Source: Shimia_B sp039815465
GTDB lineage: Bacteria > Pseudomonadota > Alphaproteobacteria > Rhodobacterales > Rhodobacteraceae
Assembly: GCA_039815465.1 (NCBI GenBank)
Contig: JBCBZG010000008.1
Location: forward strand, 1 to 64,000
Length of the DNA: 64,000 nucleotides
Direction: 5' to 3'
Shown here: piece by piece, positions 61,643-64,000 of the stretch
How positions within the stretch are numbered: the first letter of the stretch is position 1
How the letters are laid out: every line of letters begins with the position of its first letter
Position numbers and translations under genes: made by a program
Notes under the pieces: model-generated
What the model saw: the letters and a program-made list of their open reading frames with translations, nothing else
Told to the model about the DNA's origin: nothing
Database searches by the model: none

Positions 61643-62453
61643 GCCGCGCCACGATCTCGACCTGCTCACCGCCGCCGCGCAGGAGGCGGGGCGCATCGCC
61701 ATGGGCTATTTCCGCGCCGATCCCAAAACCTGGGACAAAAGCGGCGGCAAAGGCCGCATCACAGACCCGGTCTCCGAGGCCGACCTGCATGTGGACCGCT
61801 ACCTGCGCGACACGCTCTGCGCCGCGCGCCCGGACTATGGCTGGCTGTCCGAAGAAACCGAGGACGACGCCACCCGCCAGGCCGCCGACACGCTCTTTAT
61901 CGTCGACCCGATCGACGGCACGCGCAGCTTTCTCGAAGGCTCGAAAACCTGGGCAACGAGCCTGGCCGTGGTGCAAAACGGGCAACCCGTGGCCGCCGTC
62001 GTGCACCTGCCCGCGCGCAATCTCACCTACACCGCCGCCCGCGGCGCAGGCGCAACCTGCAACGGCGCGCCGCTCACGGTCAGCCCGCGGGGCACGCTCG
62101 CCGGGGCCGATCTGCTCGCCACCAAATGGAACTACGATCCCCGCTTTTGGGCGGGCGGCGTGCCAGAAGCCACGCGCAGCTTTCGGTCCTCGCTGGCCTA
62201 CCGCATGGCCATCACCGCCGAGGGCCGCTTTGACGCGATGTTTACCCTGCGCGACACCTGGGAATGGGACATCGCCGCCGGCGCGCTCCTCGTCGAAGAG
62301 GCGGGGGGCACCGTCGTGACCGCCACAGGCGCGCCGCTGCGCTTCAACAGCGCCGACGCGCGGCTGCCGGGCGTGATCGCGGGGCCGCACGCGCTCACGC
62401 AGGCGCTCCTGGCGCGGGGGCCCCGGCTCCAAAGCGCGGTGACACAGGGATGA
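61629..62453 (+). CDS. Inositol-monophosphatase-like phosphatase
   Basis: 274 residues from TTG 61,629, which overlaps pmbA by 14 bp and has AAGG nearby. Metal motifs: SEETED, FIVDPIDGTRSF and WEWDIAAGALLVEEAGG (the DPxDGT and WDxAAG hallmarks). The family includes CysQ and inositol or bisphosphate phosphatases; the substrate is open. It overlaps waaA by 4 bp and so is part of a pmbA-waaA-lpxK operon. Confidence 0.9.
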   Translation: MPGPEPRHDLDLLTAAAQEAGRIAMGYFRADPKTWDKSGGKGRITDPVSEADLHVDRYLRDTLCAARPDYGWLSEETEDDATRQAADTLFIVDPIDGTRSFLEGSKTWATSLAVVQNGQPVAAVVHLPARNLTYTAARGAGATCNGAPLTVSPRGTLAGADLLATKWNYDPRFWAGGVPEATRSFRSSLAYRMAITAEGRFDAMFTLRDTWEWDIAAGALLVEEAGGTVVTATGAPLRFNSADARLPGVIAGPHALTQALLARGPRLQSAVTQG

Positions 62454-63568
62454 GCGCGCCCCTGGTTTGGCTGCATCTGTCGAGCGACCGGCAAACGCGC
62501 GCCGCCGAAACCCTGGCCCAACGGCTCGACACGGCGCAGCTCGACCTGTCCTATGTCACGACCCTGTCCCATCCGGGCACGCGCAGGTTCCCAGCGCGCC
62601 TGAACCCGCGGCCCGAGATCCAGGATCGCCGCGCCGACGCGCAGCAGTTCCTGCGCGCCACGGACCCGGCGCTCGCCGTGGTCTGGTGCGATGCGCTGCC
62701 CCAACATCTCCTGGCGGAGGCCGATACCGCGGGCGTGCCGCTCTTGCTCGTGGGGGGGCGCGCGCATCACTTTGACATCGGCGGGATGCCCTGGGCCAAA
62801 TGGCGGATGTCCCGCTGCCTGCGCCGCTTTCGCCGCATCCTGGTCGAAAATGATGCCGCCGCAACCCGCGTGACCGCGCTTGGCGCGCGCCCCTGGGTCG
62901 TAGAGGTGTCCGGCGATTTAGAAGAAGCCTCCCCCATCCCGCCCCATAGCGAGGCCGAGCGCCTGGACCTATCCGAGACCCTCGCCACCCGCCCCGTCTG
63001 GTTCGCCGCCGATGTGCCCCTGGGCGAGGCGGAGATTTTGCTCGAAGCCCATGAGGAGGCCCTGCGCCGCGCGCACCGGTTCCTGCTGGTCATCAGCCCC
63101 GCCGATCTTGGCGAAAGCGACGCGCTGGCGGCCATGGTCACCCGCCGCGGCCTGCGCGTTGCGCGGCGCAGTGACGTTGACGACATCGACCGCGAGCTTC
63201 AGGTGCTCATCGTCGATATTACCGGCGAGCATGGGCTCTGGTACCGGCTCTGCCCGCTGACATTCTTTGGCGGAACGCTCACCGGCGCCGAAAACCGCGA
63301 CCCGTTCGAGGCAGGCGCCCTGGGCTCTGCGGTGGTCTACGGCCCGCGCATCCTGCGCCACGGCGCGAATTTCGAACGCCTGCGCGGCGCGAAAGCCGCC
63401 CGCGCCATCGGCCGTGGCGAGGATCTCGGCGCCGCGCTCGCCGCGCTCAGCGCCCCCGACCAAAGCGCGCTCCTGGCTGGCCGCGCTTGGGAGGTCACGT
63501 CGCGTGGCGCGCAGGCCACTGACCGCCTCGTCGAGCTTGTCACAGAGCTGCTGGAGGACCGGCCCTGA
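62450..63568 (+). CDS. waaA: Kdo transferase
   Basis: 372 residues from ATG 62,450. GT-B glycosyltransferase: FVLVENDAAATRV-like text in RRILVENDAAATRVTALGA and LTFFGGTLTGAENRDPFEAGALGSAVVYGP are the WaaA/KdtA signature near the C-terminus. It adds Kdo to lipid A precursor. Slightly short in the N-terminal region. It overlaps lpxK by one base. Confidence 0.88.
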   Translation: MSAPLVWLHLSSDRQTRAAETLAQRLDTAQLDLSYVTTLSHPGTRRFPARLNPRPEIQDRRADAQQFLRATDPALAVVWCDALPQHLLAEADTAGVPLLLVGGRAHHFDIGGMPWAKWRMSRCLRRFRRILVENDAAATRVTALGARPWVVEVSGDLEEASPIPPHSEAERLDLSETLATRPVWFAADVPLGEAEILLEAHEEALRRAHRFLLVISPADLGESDALAAMVTRRGLRVARRSDVDDIDRELQVLIVDITGEHGLWYRLCPLTFFGGTLTGAENRDPFEAGALGSAVVYGPRILRHGANFERLRGAKAARAIGRGEDLGAALAALSAPDQSALLAGRAWEVTSRGAQATDRLVELVTELLEDRP

Positions 63569-64000
63569 TGCGCGCCCGCCCGTTTTGGTTCGAGCCCCCG
63601 GGCTGGAAAAGCGCAGCGCTCGCGCCGCTCGCCTGGGCCTACGCCACCGCCACCGCGCGCCGCGTGGCCCGCCCGCCCGCCTACGCGCCGCCCGTCCCGG
63701 TGATCTGCATCGGCAACATCAACGCGGGCGGCACGGGCAAAACCCCCACAGCCATCGCGCTGACCCAAATGTTGCGCGACGCGGGCCACCACCCCGTCAT
63801 CCTGTCCCGCGGCTATGGCGGGCACCTGACCGGCCCCGTGCAAGTGATCGAAGGGCAGCACAAAGCCCAAGACGTGGGCGATGAGCCGCTCCTCCTCGCC
63901 GCCTTTGCCCCGGTCATCGTGGCCCGCGACCGCGCCGCGGGGGCGCGTGCAGCAGTGGCGCTCGGCGCCTCCCACATCCTGCTCGACGACGGGTTCCAGA
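63568..64000 (+). CDS. lpxK: Tetraacyldisaccharide 4'-kinase (5' part)
   Basis: 144 residues visible before the window ends. An N-terminal membrane segment (ALAPLAWAYATATARR) precedes VPVICIGNINAGGTGKTPTAIAL, the Walker A of LpxK, and ILSRGYGG and HILLDDGFQ, which are also conserved. It phosphorylates lipid A precursor and the Kdo transferase lies upstream. The C-terminal half lies outside. Confidence 0.92.
   Translation, partial: MRARPFWFEPPGWKSAALAPLAWAYATATARRVARPPAYAPPVPVICIGNINAGGTGKTPTAIALTQMLRDAGHHPVILSRGYGGHLTGPVQVIEGQHKAQDVGDEPLLLAAFAPVIVARDRAAGARAAVALGASHILLDDGFQ

Overview
The window is GC-rich alphaproteobacterial DNA, most likely from a marine member of the Rhodobacteraceae (Roseobacter group). 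The basis is the gene order rnd-kdsD-lptC-lptA-lptB-hpf-ptsN, a petP-petR-like regulator pair, long secreted calcium-binding proteins, and the codon and GC pattern. All functional names come from reading motifs and domain order; no search was run.

Left end (1-11 kb): two minus-strand genes encode very large secreted proteins. The first (8015-9895) is a cadherin/VCBS-like protein ending in a DUF4114-type domain. The second (starting at 7923 and running off the left edge, more than 2,641 residues) has a vanadium-haloperoxidase-like domain followed by RTX repeats, Ig-like domains and an LVIVD-type propeller. About 1.3 kb without recognisable genes and with a strong A/C bias follows.

Integrated element (10,995-28,290, about 17.3 kb): an island sits at the 3' end of a tRNA-Arg(CCT) gene. 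A 15-bp direct repeat marks both ends, and pairs of a GTTCCAACTT repeat lie just inside each end, as expected for integrase arm sites. It carries a RepC-like initiator, a putative oriT, a MobV/Pre-type relaxase, a frameshifted membrane/coiled-coil partner, and a two-gene secreted metalloprotease module. It also carries a small XRE regulator with an inverted-repeat operator, a metallophosphoesterase, a type I restriction-modification system interleaved with a Fic AMP-transferase, an XRE repressor, two small excisionase-like proteins and a tyrosine integrase. No conjugation genes are visible, so it looks like an integrative and mobilizable element. A spaced array of five CAYAA-N6-TTGTG palindromes lies in front of the fic-hsdR pair, separating its control from hsdM-hsdS.

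Right part (28.3-64 kb): ordinary chromosome. It holds a LacI-type regulator, an XRE-TPR protein with fresh 150-bp repeats, an Att-like ABC exporter with a lipocalin-like partner, and a PNPOx-like flavoprotein. Next come a PHP phosphoesterase, a DUF1989-GcvT fusion, and an arsenic operon (ArsR-ArsC fusion, GAPDH, ArsJ). An aminotransferase, an RNA methyltransferase, and the Lpt/Kdo block with hpf and ptsN follow. Then there is a DUF4198/HupE pair with overlapping divergent starts, a DMT transporter, a HEPN-type two-gene module, ilvE, petP-petR, an enoyl-CoA hydratase and a DUF2125-like protein. The window ends with pmbA, an inositol-monophosphatase-like enzyme, waaA and the start of lpxK. Several intergenic gaps carry palindromic repeats, three of them copies of one element whose arms change in a compensatory way.
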